Shown: positions 49,895 through 60,784 of the stretch, piece by piece
How the letters are laid out: each line of letters opens with the position of its first letter
Position numbering within the stretch: position 1 is the first letter of the stretch
NCBI GenBank assembly: GCA_010405405.1
Contig: MU004234.1
Location: forward strand, 2,523,988-2,587,987
Reading direction: 5' to 3'
Source of the DNA: Microthyrium microscopicum
Taxonomy: Eukaryota; Ascomycota; Dothideomycetes; Microthyriales; Microthyriaceae
DNA length: 64,000 bases
Made by a program: the position numbers and the translations under genes
The notes under the pieces: model-generated
Told to the model about the DNA's origin: nothing
The model's input: only the letters and a program-made list of their open reading frames with translations
The model's database searches: none

Positions 49895-51097
49895 ATGAAG
49901 TCTGCTCACATTCCTTTATTGTTTGCCTCGCTGGCATCTGCTCATAGTGCGGTCAGCTCTGTTATCTTCGATGGCACTAGGTATGTACTTCAGTGAACTA
50001 CCAGGTTGTGATAAACTTCTAACGAGTTGTAGATATCCAGCTCGAGATGCCCGTATGGATCGCGACTTCAACGCCAGGCGCATTGAATGGAACTTCAAGG
50101 ACATGAATGGCTTTCCTTGGCTCGCTGTCAATGATGTGCAGGATCCTGCCATCACTTGCGGCTTGTCGCCTACGCCGCCAGAGTTGACTGCCGTCGCACG
50201 AGCTGGCAGTGAGGTTACAGTCCAGTGGAGTGGGATTATCCAGATGCATTACGGACCAGTCTTGACCGTATGTCTCTCATCTTGTCCGTTTAATATGCTT
50301 CGATACTAACAGGTATCAGTATCTCGGCAAATGGGAACCAGGCATGACCCCCCAAGAAGTCAACTTCTTCAAAATCAAAGGCAACGGTTTCGACACCGCC
50401 CAAAGTAAGTCCCATAACCACCACCCACCCTTCTCCAGTCTCTAACGCCCAATCAACAGAGAAATGGGCAAACGAAGAACTCATCGACACCCACACAGCC
50501 GACACCATGAAAATCCCCTCCGACATCCCCCCCGGAACCTACATTCTCCGCACCGAACTCCTCGCCCTCCACGGCAACACCCTCTCCTCCACCCCCGTCG
50601 CCGGCGGCGGCCCCCAATTCTACACGCACTGCTTCAACGTCAACATCACCTCCAACGGCACCGCCACACCATCGCCCACCGTGCGTTTCCCCGGCGGTTA
50701 CAAGCGCGAAGATCCTGGCGTCGCATACGCACCCATGCGCAACCGCAACACCTGGTCTGAATACATCGTGCCCGGGCCCGCCGTCTACAAGGGCGTGTAT
50801 GGCACACCGGTGGGCGAGAGGAAGGTGGTGGAGTTGAAGGATACGGGTGCGTTTCCGCCGGAGGTGGAGAAGGAGTATGAGCAGTTTAAGAAGGATAATG
50901 ATGCGTGGGCGGCGAAGACGCATACGTGGTTTAATAAGATTGATCCGCATGGGAATGGGGGGGCTGATGCGCCGAAGAGTGATGCGGAGCCGGCGGCGCA
51001 GTTTATTGCTGAGCATTTGAAGGAGGGGGAGGCGTTGAAGGTTAGGCAGAAGGAGTTGAAGGCTAAGATGGTGAAGTTGGGGATTGCGAATCCGTGA
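49895..51097 (+). CDS. AA9-type lytic polysaccharide monooxygenase
   Basis: There are four exons: 49,895-49,980, 50,033-50,267, 50,320-50,404 and 50,460-51,097 (introns 52-55 bp), giving 347 aa. Signal peptide MKSAHIPLLFASLASA leaves His17 as the mature N-terminus, the first arm of the copper histidine brace. The second arm is His101 in MHYGPVLTYL. Tyr190 in QFYTHC is the axial ligand position, with His173 (ELLALHG) and Gln188 as outer-sphere residues. AA9 enzymes oxidatively cleave cellulose or related glucans outside the cell. The catalytic domain ends near 205; the remaining ~140 residues are charged and helix-prone (EVEKEYEQFKKDNDAW, EHLKEGEALKVRQKELKAK) with no CBM1, which is unusual. 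Confidence 0.9.
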
Positions 51098-51421
51098 TTT
51101 TGATAGTTTAGATAAGACGTGGGCTGAATATATTGAGAGTGTCTTTTGAGTATCGGTATTGATTGTTCAGTGATGTTGTTTGTTTGCTGGTTGCTCTGAC
51201 AATGTCGCCTGATTAGTTCAGATATAATGTACCGAATATGCTGTTGAACTTTTCATTATATCTGGTATATATGCTGATGCGTTGAGTCGTTTCCCATTCG
51301 AAACCATTCCATTGAACGCCGAGTAAGCCATTTTGGTTCCTTTTCGCTTCATCCCATCAAACTCCATAAGACACAACTTACACGCTTATCCGACAATCCT
51401 TCAACGCCCCGAGTCCAGTCT
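51098..51421. other. Convergent intergenic region
   Basis: This 324-bp gap lies between the stop codons of the AA9 and phosphoglycerate dehydrogenase genes. Nothing else is seen. Confidence 0.45.
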
Positions 51422-53266
51422 CTATGCAGCCAACGTAACAACACGAGCTTCCAAGACACCCTCATCCCCAATCAATCCCTTGACAATGTCTTCACCCACG
51501 GGCTTGTCGATACCGAGTATCATCAACGCCTCATCCCCCTGAGTACCCTCATGCTCTTTCTGTAGTGGCGCAACACTCATGAAGTTGATATTCACACCGT
51601 GTTTACCCAACTGACTACCTACATACCCAATCTTACCTGCACGATCGATGTTGCGGCAGATGAGCAAGTTGCCCTGCGGTACAAAGTTCGTCCGGAAACG
51701 ATCTACGCGGGAGATGTATGGTGTGTTGGCGCTAACATAGCCTTGGATAATCTGCTCTACAGGCTGCTCCTTTGACTCTTGCACGCGAGAATGTGAAGCA
51801 GATCGCGAAGTCCGCGCACGCAGCGTGATGAATGAGGCGAATCCTTCTTCGACATGTTCACGGCTGCGTTGCTCGTTAATGAGGAAGCCGCGCTCTTTGG
51901 CGACTAGCTCTGCGTTGACAACATTGACGTTGATGTCTGATACGGGCGCGACGAGGCCTTTGACGAGAGCGGCGAAGAGTGGCTTGGTGGTGCCGAGGGA
52001 GGCGATTGCTCCTTCATAGCTGAGATCGAAGGTGGTTCGGAATCCAGACTGTTGTTTCGCGCCGTAGTGCTGGCTGTAGAGCGATCCTATCCGCTCGACA
52101 AGGTTGACAAATGGCTGCAGAGTGCGATATTCTTCGGGAAGGATAATGGGTGCGTTGACTGCGGAGCGGGGGAGTTCACCGCCGAGGATGGCGATGACTT
52201 GCTCGCAGACATCAATGGAGACGTTTTCTTGAGCTTCTTTAGTTGAGGCGCCGAGATGTGGTGTGGCAACAACGGCAGGGTGGGCGACGAGTTTAGACGC
52301 GACTGAGTCGGCGGCTGGAGGCTCGGAAGTGAAAACGTCAAGACCAGCACCGGCGAGTTTGCCAGCTTCAAGAGCTTCTAGGAGAGCAGGTTCGTCGATT
52401 ACACCGCCGCGACCAACGTTGAGAATCTTGGCAGTTGGCTTCATTGCTTCGAGCTCTTTTGTGCCGATCATGCCCCGGGTTGCTGGCATGAGAGGAGTGT
52501 GTACAGTAACGTAGTCGCCAAGTTTCAGGCAGTCGTGGAGCGAAGCGTAGACAGTGATGTTCTGAGCATCAGCGATAGCTTGATTGGCATATGGATCGTA
52601 TGCGATGACAGTCATGCCAAACCCTTTCGCGATTCTGGCGACCGTGAAGCCAACTAATCAATGTTAGAAGAAATCCAGAGAGTAGACAATTATCAAGGTA
52701 CCTTTTCCGAGACCAATAATTGCCAATGTCTTGCCCTTCAGTTCTGTTCCCACAAACTTGCTTCTCTCCCACTTGCTAGCCTTCATACTCGCAGCAGCCT
52801 CAGTAGTGTATCGAGCAGTGCTCATCATTACTATAGACTATTAGTTCAGGTATATTTAAACTTTCACTCCGACTTACGGGCAATAGTCTGCTCAGCAGCA
52901 GCATTGATGTTTCCGGCCGGCGAGTTCACAACGATGATTCCAAGCTTTGTAGCAGCGGGAACGTCCACATTGTCAACACCAACACCTGCTCGTGCAACAA
53001 CCTTGAGCTTCTTTGCAGCTTTGAGCAAGGTTTCGGTGACTTTTGTTTCTGAGCGGACAATAAGGGCTTCATAATCGCCTATACATGGAATTAGCAGTTG
53101 TCAATTCTATGAGAGTGACTGACATACCAATGATTTCTAGGAGTTTTTCAGGGGTCAAACCCTTCTTCTCATGAACATCAAGAGTCTTCTGAAGCAGTGC
53201 GAGTCCATCAGGTGAGACTTTTTCTGGAACAAGGACCTGTGGTCGTTCTGCGGCGGGGATGGCCAT
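51422..53266 (-). CDS. D-3-phosphoglycerate dehydrogenase
   Basis: There are four exons: 53,266-53,128, 53,078-52,878, 52,830-52,702 and 52,653-51,422 (introns 47-49 bp), giving 566 aa. It oxidises 3-phosphoglycerate to 3-phosphohydroxypyruvate with NAD+, the first step of serine synthesis in the cytosol. Visible are the N-terminal [35 protein letters not shown], the Rossmann motif IIGLGKVGFTVAR, catalytic Arg in [10 protein letters not shown], Glu in the FTSEPP region, and His in TPHLGAST. They are followed by the intervening domain and a C-terminal ACT domain ([19 protein letters not shown]...[17 protein letters not shown]). The length matches the long form with two regulatory domains, so feedback control by serine is possible. 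The ATG at 53,266 fits family starts. Confidence 0.95.
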
Positions 53267-53926
53267 GATTGGTATGCCAATGTATGTTTGTGGATGCAAG
53301 ATCTGTCGGGTTTCTGAGCTATAATCCGCACACAATTGGAGTGCAGAGGATGCTATAAGGAAATGGCAAGCTGGCAATGGAGATATGTGAAGTTGTCACC
53401 AAGGCGAAGGTGCGAGACAAAAAAAAGTGACAGGAGCTACAGCCTTGTTGAAGACGCGATGGCCGACATCGGTGTAGCAGTGTCATTCAAGGCCAACCCA
53501 CCAGTAAAACTCTCAATTGTCATGCAAATATTTCAGACTTGCATCATTTCACTTTGGTGGCACTATTTTACCCCAGCCGGAATTCACTGAGGAATCTAGC
53601 TGGTTCATGTACGTTACTGCAAGCTAATGTGAAGCCCCGCAATAACTTTGCTTGATCTGGAGGGTTTATGAGAAAATATTGGAGAGGCCTGACATCTGCA
53701 TCTTCCAATGTTGGGGTAAAAGGCTTGGAGTAAGATCCTGCCCGGTGGCCGCGTGGGATGATCATCTTGGAGCTTTGTTGGAACTTGATATCTTGTATTC
53801 ATGTCCTTCTCACAGCCTCTGTAAAGCTATACAGTTGAGGCAGCTGAAGTTGTCGTTTTCTTATGTACATTCATCAAAATCATAGAGTACTGCATAGACT
53901 TATCGGATGTGCATAGACGGTTGTGT
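53267..53926. other. Intergenic region upstream of PHGDH
   Basis: This 660-bp gap lies between two minus-strand genes and holds the PHGDH promoter and the glyoxalase 3' flank. No gene is visible. Confidence 0.45.
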
Positions 53927-55170
53927 CTACCATCCAGCATGCTTCTTGATGCTTTCATTCTGAACGACTTCAATCCAGTAACCATCGGGATCTGTATATT
54001 GTTAGCTTGCGGCTGTCATTGCAAAACTACCACTGACCTAGAACGAAAGCTGAGAAACAGCAAGTTAGCATTCATACCTCATATCTGTTGGGATGACTTA
54101 CCAATGTTCTTCATACGCCCATCTGTCAGCCGTTTCTTCCAATTGACCTATGAAAATGTCAGCTTGGCCTACCAATTTGTGGACACACATACGCCCTTCT
54201 GATCGAAACGATCACAAGCAGCTTGCAAATTGTCGACGCTGACACATATGTGACCAAATCCTTGAGGCTCGTCATTGCCATTGTGATACTTGAAACCCTC
54301 ATCCTTCTCCGTGCCGTAATTCCAGGTCAACTCTAGCAAACCTTCGTAGCCAGAAGTTTTGTCGGAGGGCTCCGAGTACCCAAGAAAGTACAGGTTGAAG
54401 CTTGCTTGTGGTGCTTCCATTTTTCGAAGTAGCTTCATTCCCAAGGTATCCTGGTAAAATGCGAGACTCTTTTCGGCATCTTTGACGCGAATCATGGTGT
54501 GGTTCTATTCAGTTGTTAGTCGTTCTAGTTGTACAAAAACTGCCTGAAGGATGAATACCATTCGATAGGTTTCGACATCAGTGGTCGTAATATCTTCGGT
54601 CTCTGCGGCGTTCTTTTGAGAAACGATTTCTACCCAATAGTCGTCGGGGTCTTTCAAAATTAGCAATAGATCGTAGATGGTTCCTCTTAGATTGCGTCTT
54701 ACCAAGCGCAAAAGCGATATGTTTCATTCTTCCATCAGTAAGCTGCAGTGATGTCAGTGCAAATCAAGGGACCATTGCGGATGGACTTGGTCTACCTTCT
54801 TCTGAAACTTGTAACCAGCATCCTCAATCCTTTTACAAGCAGCTTGGATATTGTCGACTGAGATACAAACATGACCGAAACCTCTATGGGGCTCGGAGTT
54901 GCCATTGACAGTCTTGTAGTTGGGATCATCTTCGGTTCCATAGTTGTGTGTAAGTTCAATGAGGCCTTCACGATCGGTCCAGTGATTTCCTGATGAAACT
55001 GCCTTTGACGAATCGTATCCCAGAAAGTACAAATCGAACTTGGCATCGGCATTTTCTATCTTGTTCACCACCTTCAAGCCCAAGAACTCATAGAATGCCA
55101 CACTGCGCTTTGGGTCTTTGACCCGTAGCATGGAGTGATTGAACTTGTATTTGCTGGTATCGGTAGTCAT
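53927..55170 (-). CDS. glo1: Two-domain glyoxalase I (lactoylglutathione lyase)
   Basis: There are seven exons: 55,170-54,796, 54,742-54,703, 54,650-54,559, 54,504-54,193, 54,147-54,102, 54,049-54,038 and 53,991-53,927, giving 313 aa. It isomerises the methylglyoxal-glutathione hemithioacetal to S-lactoylglutathione. Two glyoxalase domains are fused in tandem, as in yeast Glo1. Domain 1 shows FNHSMLRVKDPKRSVAFY, GLIELTHNYG, GFGHVCISVD, LTDGRMKHIAF and DPDDYWVEIV. Domain 2 shows NHTMIRVKDAEKSLAFY, GLLELTWNYG, GFGHICVSVD, LTDGRMKNI and DPDGYWIEVV. The His/Glu metal ligands are present in both. Exon 6 is only 12 nt. An ATG at 55,203 would add 11 residues (MLRIRWQFVRK), perhaps a mitochondrial presequence. 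It shares a 207-bp divergent promoter with the roadblock gene. Confidence 0.94.
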
Positions 55171-55377
55171 CTTGCGTACGAATTGCCAACGAATTCTCAG
55201 CATGAAAATAATTTGAGAGTGAAGACGAGATGACGAGTGAGATCGTGGAAATAACCGTCATAAGTCTTGTGGCCCGTGCGCGATATCCCAAAAGTGGAAT
55301 TCTTCAACTTCGCATCACCATTTCTACGACCAAACACCTCACATTCGCTCTAATATCTAATCAGACATACCGGCAAC
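55171..55377. promoter_or_regulatory. Bidirectional promoter, glo1 / roadblock gene
   Basis: Only 207 bp separate the two divergent ATGs, so the genes must share promoter DNA. No specific binding motif was identified with confidence. Confidence 0.6.
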
Positions 55378-56516
55378 ATGTTAGACTCAAGAAGACTAAA
55401 TGACTGGCTACAAACCAATGTCGAATATCCCGTGATTGATCATTTTCTGTAAGTTTTACAAATTCACCTCATATCATTCCCACATCTAAAGCTCTCTTCT
55501 CTAGCTTAATTACGACTTCTGGGGATCTACTAGCTTATCCTAGACCAACCGACATAAAACAGTATCGCGACGAGGCAGCACTTGTCGTCAAAGCCTGGAA
55601 AGACTCTGACCAGCTCTTGATGAACAAGTACAACCGCAAACTACCCAGCACAAGAAATAGATCCGCACATATCGCCGACAAGGAACTCCAAGCATTAACC
55701 ATCAGTGCACAAAAAGGGAACATCATAGTCTACGCGATCCAACCGCGACTATTACTAGTACTCGTTGGAGCCAAGACGCCGCCATCAAATAGCACGGAAG
55801 TGGAGTTCATCCACGAAGCAAAGGGCGAAGCTCGATATCCTCCCCGTAGCGACGAACCTCATCTACACGTCCTGGATTTCTCCTCGCCCGAGATGGACCT
55901 ACCGGCTACTCCACCAGCCCAATTCGGCAACCAAATCGATACCCAATTAGACCCTGGATCTCAAGGTCAAAGTCCATCTGCGACACCTCCTTATGAGGAG
56001 CCTAATCCAATGTCCATCAGCCAGCAAAGCCTTAACATCCCCATCGAGCAGCAACATCTTGGCATATTGCATCTCCAACGGTCCAAGCTGGAACGGATGG
56101 CGGACCATCTGGCGAAAGAGATGGATGTTACTATTGGTAAGGAGTTGGCATAGGAAGGCAACGCGCCCACCACTCTACGGAGACATGTACAACGGCAAGA
56201 GAAGTATTTTAACGAGCGGGAAGACCTGAGCCATTGGGAAGACGAAGATCCTGAGCTAGATTCAGAAGTCAACGCCGCTGCCGATGGAGACGAGCATAAT
56301 GATACCCATGATAACGAGGAAGAGAAAGAACATAATGAGCTGGAAGATTGGGAGGCGGAGGGCTCACTAGATGCAGAGGCCAACTATTCCGATTCCGATA
56401 TGAGCAGTCGACGGCTCTCACCGCTTGGGACAGAGGCATCCTCTTTGGAGGAAACATACTGCGCGCCCGGAGGCTTCTTTGATGAGTATGGATGTTATCA
56501 TCACGCTCCGGACTAA
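55378..56516 (+). CDS. Roadblock/LAMTOR2-like protein with in-frame TAG
   Basis: Exon 1 is 55,378-55,448, followed by a 56-bp intron and exon 2 from 55,505. The first ~125 residues follow the roadblock/LC7 order of LAMTOR2: MLDSRRLNDWLQ, LLITTSGDLLAYPRP, VVKAWKD, KELQALTISAQKGNIIVYAI, QPRLLLVLVG. A Pro/Ser linker and a helix SKLERMADHLAKEMD follow. TAG at 56,151-56,153 ends a 239-residue protein. The same frame then continues for 120 codons to TAA at 56,514: TTLRRHVQRQEKYFNERED, an acidic tract and FFDEYGCYHH. That tail looks coding. An intron from GTAAGG (ATT G|GTAAGG) to CAAG, 63 nt and in frame, could bypass the stop but would delete the LRRHV segment. Suggested role: vacuolar TORC1 scaffold (EGO/Ragulator). 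Confidence 0.66.
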
Positions 56517-56656
56517 TATGACGGCTTGTTGAAGCCACTTTAAGCTTTTTGGGTAGAGAAGGGAGCTGTTGCAACCAGCGTCTCTTCAAGTCGCAGTATT
56601 GACCATACATTCTTCCATATGTTTCGTTATAGTATTGTATCGTGTGATTCGTATGA

Positions 56657-57539
56657 CTAAACTATAAAGCTCATTAATCGCCTAAGAATGAGAAACGCTA
56701 AAAGACAACCTATAGCCATAATCGCCTTATCCAGCCATACATCCCAAGAAGACGGCGCCAGCACCTGTACTTGTTGCGGCTGTATTCTCCGCACCGGTAT
56801 CTGTGACGAGCTCTGCGGTTGTATCTGCGCTGGAGCCCCCGGCGCCACGTCCCTCCGTTCTGTCTCCTTGACCTCAGTCTTTGCCACGTCCTTCTTCTCC
56901 GTACTCGTCTCACCCAAATCCTCACGATATCCCAACTTCAACTCCTCGGGCACCTCCTCAGTTCCCCTCTCCCCCTCCCCAGCCATCTCCTCCTGCTCCT
57001 GCATAAGCACCCCATTACTCTTCCCACACTCCAAACACGTCCAATCCGCACTATCGCTCGCCCACCTCTTCCTCGTCTCCGCATCACTCTTCACACCACC
57101 TAATTGGGCTCCATCCGTATCCATAAAGCTCCGTAGCGCCACCAACGCAGTCCTCACGCCCCACGCAGGTTGCCACGTCTCCTCATGGTGTCCGCTAATG
57201 CTTAGACAAATCTCGCGATTTACTTCAAACCTCCCGGAGGGTGTGAGGAAGCGGAAGGACGGTGGACGTAGTGGGTAGGTGGGTGGTAAGGAGATACGTC
57301 CGTGGTAGAGGCCGTTGGCGTAGGGGGAGGGAGAGGGGGGTCCGCGGAGGGTGAAGTGCCATTCGAAGAGGTTGGTTTCTAGGGGGGAGGCGGAGAAGTC
57401 GGGGGAGGGGTTTGTTGTTATTTCGGCGGCTTCTTTTACTGTGGAGATATTAGCGAGAATACAATATGGAGGAAAAGGTAAATAAGGTACGGATGCGCTT
57501 GATGGTGGGAGTGCGGGATGTGAATGTCGTTGGCGGCAT
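56657..57539 (-). CDS. Tail-anchored ubiquitin-conjugating enzyme E2 (Ubc6/UBE2J type)
   Basis: Exon 1 is 57,539-57,491, followed by a 52-bp intron and exon 2 at 57,438-56,657, giving 276 aa. It accepts ubiquitin from E1 and works with ER ligases in ER-associated degradation. The UBC fold opens TPTIKRILKEAAEI, continues FEWHFTLRGPPSPSPYANGLYHGRI and PTYPLRPPSFRFLTPSGRFE, and has the catalytic Cys in NREICLSISGHHEETWQPAW, the Ubc6/UBE2J signature. A WTCLECGKSN segment and an acidic linker follow. The C-terminal anchor is AIMAIGCLLAFLILRRLMSF. It converges with the roadblock gene, with 140 bp between stops. Confidence 0.93.
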
Positions 57540-57987
57540 GCTTGCTGGTGGTTTTGAAACGATGCGTGTGGTTGTTTGAGCGCTTGAGGTTGGCGCGATT
57601 GACTTTTGGTATGATTTACATTCTAAGATGGTGGAATATAGGGGGGAGAGAGTGTAGAGATTAGTAGGAGGGAGAGAGAAGGTTACAAGTGGCAGTATCT
57701 CAAATAGGATTTGGATGTGATTGATTAGGGATCGTCATCGTATTCCGAGTCCGTGCGCTTTGTTGGCTCAAATCGACAACGTGGTTAATTTGATATCAAG
57801 TCACAACACCTCTCACATGCATTTCTTTTTCCGGATATGCAGTATTAATAAACCATACAGATCAATATGTTCCATGCTGTCCTAACGCTCTACTGAATTG
57901 TCCGATGTATACGCGCGCTGTCCTCGTAGCCGTCTAGTATTCTCGAAAGCAGGCATCAACATACCTAGGTACCCAAGTAGGTAGCTT
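57540..57987. other. Intergenic region
   Basis: This 448-bp gap lies between the E2 start and the end of the next minus-strand gene. It contains TACCTAGGTACC at 57,962-57,973 and purine-rich tracts. No gene is visible. Confidence 0.45.
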
Positions 57988-59763
57988 CTAAGGAAGCAAG
58001 CGCATCAATATTGGAGGAAAGGGCTTCTCTAACTCTGCCAAGTATAGACCTATATCAGCGACTTTAGTCAATTGTGTCTGCTGCGATCCCACGCGTCTCA
58101 AGTTGCGGTCCGAGTACTCACCAGAAATCTGCCATCGTTTCTGGAAAATCAACAGCACCCCTTTCAAGAAATCTAGACCATCTTTGTACGCGTCTTCACC
58201 AGTTTCATCCCACAAGCGCAGCTGTACAACAGCCGACTGGTAGAACACGGTTGGAATATAGGGGGAGAGCTGATCAATCGCGATGTCCTCCTCCACTCCA
58301 AAGAGCTGTCGCGCAAACCCGACTATGGCTGTTGAAATAGGTTCCATGGCCTTCAATACCTCGGTCGATGCGTCGCCAGCCCCATCGTCAGGCCATTTGG
58401 AGTTGTAAAGCGTCAACAAAGCACGAATACACGTCAGCGGAGAATCGGGATGCGCTATTGGAAAGCTATTACCTGCTCGCAATCCCCATGGACGTACAAT
58501 ATTTGCCAAATTGAGCGCCGTCTTCCATCAGCAACGGCATGAATGCCATCAGTGTTCGCTCCAGCTGCTGGGCCTCTTCCGACCTGAAATCTGCATCGTG
58601 GACAGGGTCAAAGACATGACGAATCACTCGGCCTGATAGATGAGAGACTTGGCATTCTCTGGCGAATTGACCTGCCGACAGATCTGAAGATGTGTACAGC
58701 GTTGCATGCGGCACGATTGAGATGTTCTATAACTTTTTTTAGCATCTTCCAGGTCGGATGTAACCTCTTTGATTGAATACCTCCTGGGTCCATAGATGGT
58801 CGTCTACCGGTAGGAAGTCTGAATTGGTGGGATCCTCCGAAGCAAGAAGAGAGTCTCCATTACAGAGGTTGATGAATCTAGGGATGCTCAGTCACAGACC
58901 TCTTTTGGGTCGCGTTGTCTGGAGATGCACGAACCGATCCAGATTGACAACAGCCCACCAAGCCCGCCTTCGCTCCTCTTCATCTATGCTGTTCAGCCGC
59001 GATTGGCCATTCGACGCCTGCTTATTCAAACCAAGGAATCGGGCCAATCTCGCACATGAACATATTGAGAAACAAGCATTTGGAAATATAGCATGACCTA
59101 GCTCATAAAACACGAGAAGCAGGCGACACTGCAGAGCTTCGAGGGAATGGCAGTCGGTTGCCTCCAACAGACTTATCATACCTTTCACGGTAACATATAA
59201 AGACGACTGCATACTCTCGCGAAGCTCAGCAGGTGTTTCCTGAATAAGATGTATGCACATCGACAATACTAGAAAGTCCGTTTTTGGCGTCCCATATAGG
59301 CTCGGCAACCGACTTATAAATCTCTTCCTGGACACTATCGGGAACCTTCTGTGTATGGAACCGAAATACTTCACGGCTATCTCGTGGATCCTGTCCAAAG
59401 ATCCAAAAACTCTGGTAGCTTCTGTCTTGACGAGAAACAGCATAGTGGGTGTTCTCAGCGCCTCATGCCGGAATGGATCCACATAATACGAAGCGTTGAC
59501 CGATGACAGCCTTGGGACCTCCCCCGGCGAGCCTGATGTTGAAGCGATGGTTGTACTAGGCCCGGAATCGTTTTCGTATATGCAGTTTCGTTTGACCCTA
59601 TAAGATCAGCATCTGCTAAAATTGTTTACTAAACACTGACTGACCTTATGCAGGTCCCGCAGGACGGTCGAATCTTATCGCATTTGCGTTTGCCTTGTCT
59701 GCAAGATACACATGCATTAATAGATCGTCCGGTCGACGTCTCGACTTGGGGTTCTTGGCTCAT
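57988..59763 (-). CDS. Zn2Cys6 transcription factor with fungal-specific domain
   Basis: The exon model is 59,763-59,645, 59,597-58,935, 58,877-58,781, 58,726-58,473, 58,423-58,122 and 58,049-57,988, giving 498 aa. Splicing exons 1-2 completes the zinc cluster CVSC-RQGKRK-CDKIRPSC-GTC-IRVKRNC. The fungal-specific regulatory domain follows: FGSIHRRFPIVSRKRF, ARFLGLNKQ, EERRRAWWAVVNLDRFINL, LPVDDHLWTQE, FARECQVSHLSGRVIRHV, FGKYCTSMGIAS, ALLTLYN. It is probably a nuclear DNA-binding regulator with unknown targets. One intron (58,472-58,424) has a GTAATA donor but ends in CG instead of AG at the only position that keeps the frame. Either the site is non-canonical or the gene is damaged there. Confidence 0.8.
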
Positions 59764-60033
59764 CTTTGACTTTGAATTACATCTTGTTGAGATCGGGTTC
59801 TGCTTTATGATCTCCCCAAAACCAATTCTCGATGCTATCAGCTGCACGATGCACCCGAAATCCTTGGCATCGAGTACCTCGTCGCCTGAATCGGAGACTC
59901 GCTATATGGATACCAAAAGCAACGAAAATCTCAAGTGCACGCGTTATGAAGAATATGCAAATATTACATTAACTAACAGCTATCTGATCAGAAACTCCAA
60001 CAATACATTGCTCTCTGTTTCGTATCATCCTTC

Positions 60034-60784
60034 TCAAAGCTCGCTCTTCCGCTCCTCAACGACCGAAAGCTCGCCAGTATTGATATCATACTTGAGGCCT
60101 ACGATTTGAGTATCTTTATTGATGTATGGCGATGCTCTGAGGAGTTCGAGATCTTCCCGTACGCTCTCTTCGATGCTGTTACCAAGTCAGTGTCATGCAC
60201 AAGGGCCAAGCTATGGACAACTCACGAGTTCTTAATCTCTCCAAACTTCATACTGGAAATGGCTTCCTCCTTCTCTGGAGCAATCTTGATCAAAGCCTTC
60301 TTGACGTCGTCGTCATGAACGTGAGTCAAACCACAATCTGTTATTTTGTCAGTCTGTTATTAAGAGATATGCATCTGCTCTACTCACCAGTATGGTGCAT
60401 GACTGCAATTGTTCCTGGTGAAGCAATGGTTTGTAAAACGGTCAAAGTCTTGATGACATCTTCGTTGACTCTTCCTCCTGCATTTCGTACCATTGTGGCG
60501 CCTTGGTCCCGTAAGTTTTGGCCATTTCGATTTCGTGTGAACTTACGTAGATTTGGGTCAATTCCGAGTACTTGATAAGGGTTCAAGCGAGGATCTGAGC
60601 AAGAAATGACTACGGTGCCTGCACGAGATGCTTGTAATGCCTTGGCCATTTGCATCAGCGGAGGAGGAGCTTTGTAGCTTTCCGCGAATTTGCTACCGCT
60701 GGTTTAGTTTTTCAATTGGAATCGCATGCATCAACCACTGTACCTGTTGCGATTAAGCATTTCTGCCAATGGACCGGTAACCAT
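60034..60784 (-). CDS. Beta-class carbonic anhydrase
   Basis: There are five exons: 60,784-60,744, 60,698-60,547, 60,501-60,388, 60,337-60,226 and 60,175-60,034 (introns 45-50 bp), giving 186 aa. It interconverts CO2 and bicarbonate. Zinc ligands of the beta class are present: Cys47 in CSDPR (with the Asp49-Arg51 dyad), and His101 and Cys104 in HHTDCG. MVRNAGGR and the C-terminal SIEESVREDL...QIVGLKYDI...GELSVVEE also fit. It is short with no organelle signal evident, so probably cytosolic. The third exon begins at a CAAG acceptor; skipping that intron would insert 15 residues that do not fit the family. It diverges from the MFS gene. Confidence 0.92.

Noticed and set aside
58878-58934. Apparent in-frame TGA stop in the Zn2Cys6 gene (after TTRPKRGL)
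   Set aside because: A 57-nt GT..AG intron (58,934-58,878) removes it and joins LDR to FINLCNGD, which fits the family.
60502-60546. Apparent 15-residue insertion (RKFTRNRNGQ...) in the carbonic anhydrase
   Set aside because: A 45-nt intron with a CAAG acceptor fits; splicing gives NLRATMVRNAGGR as in the family.
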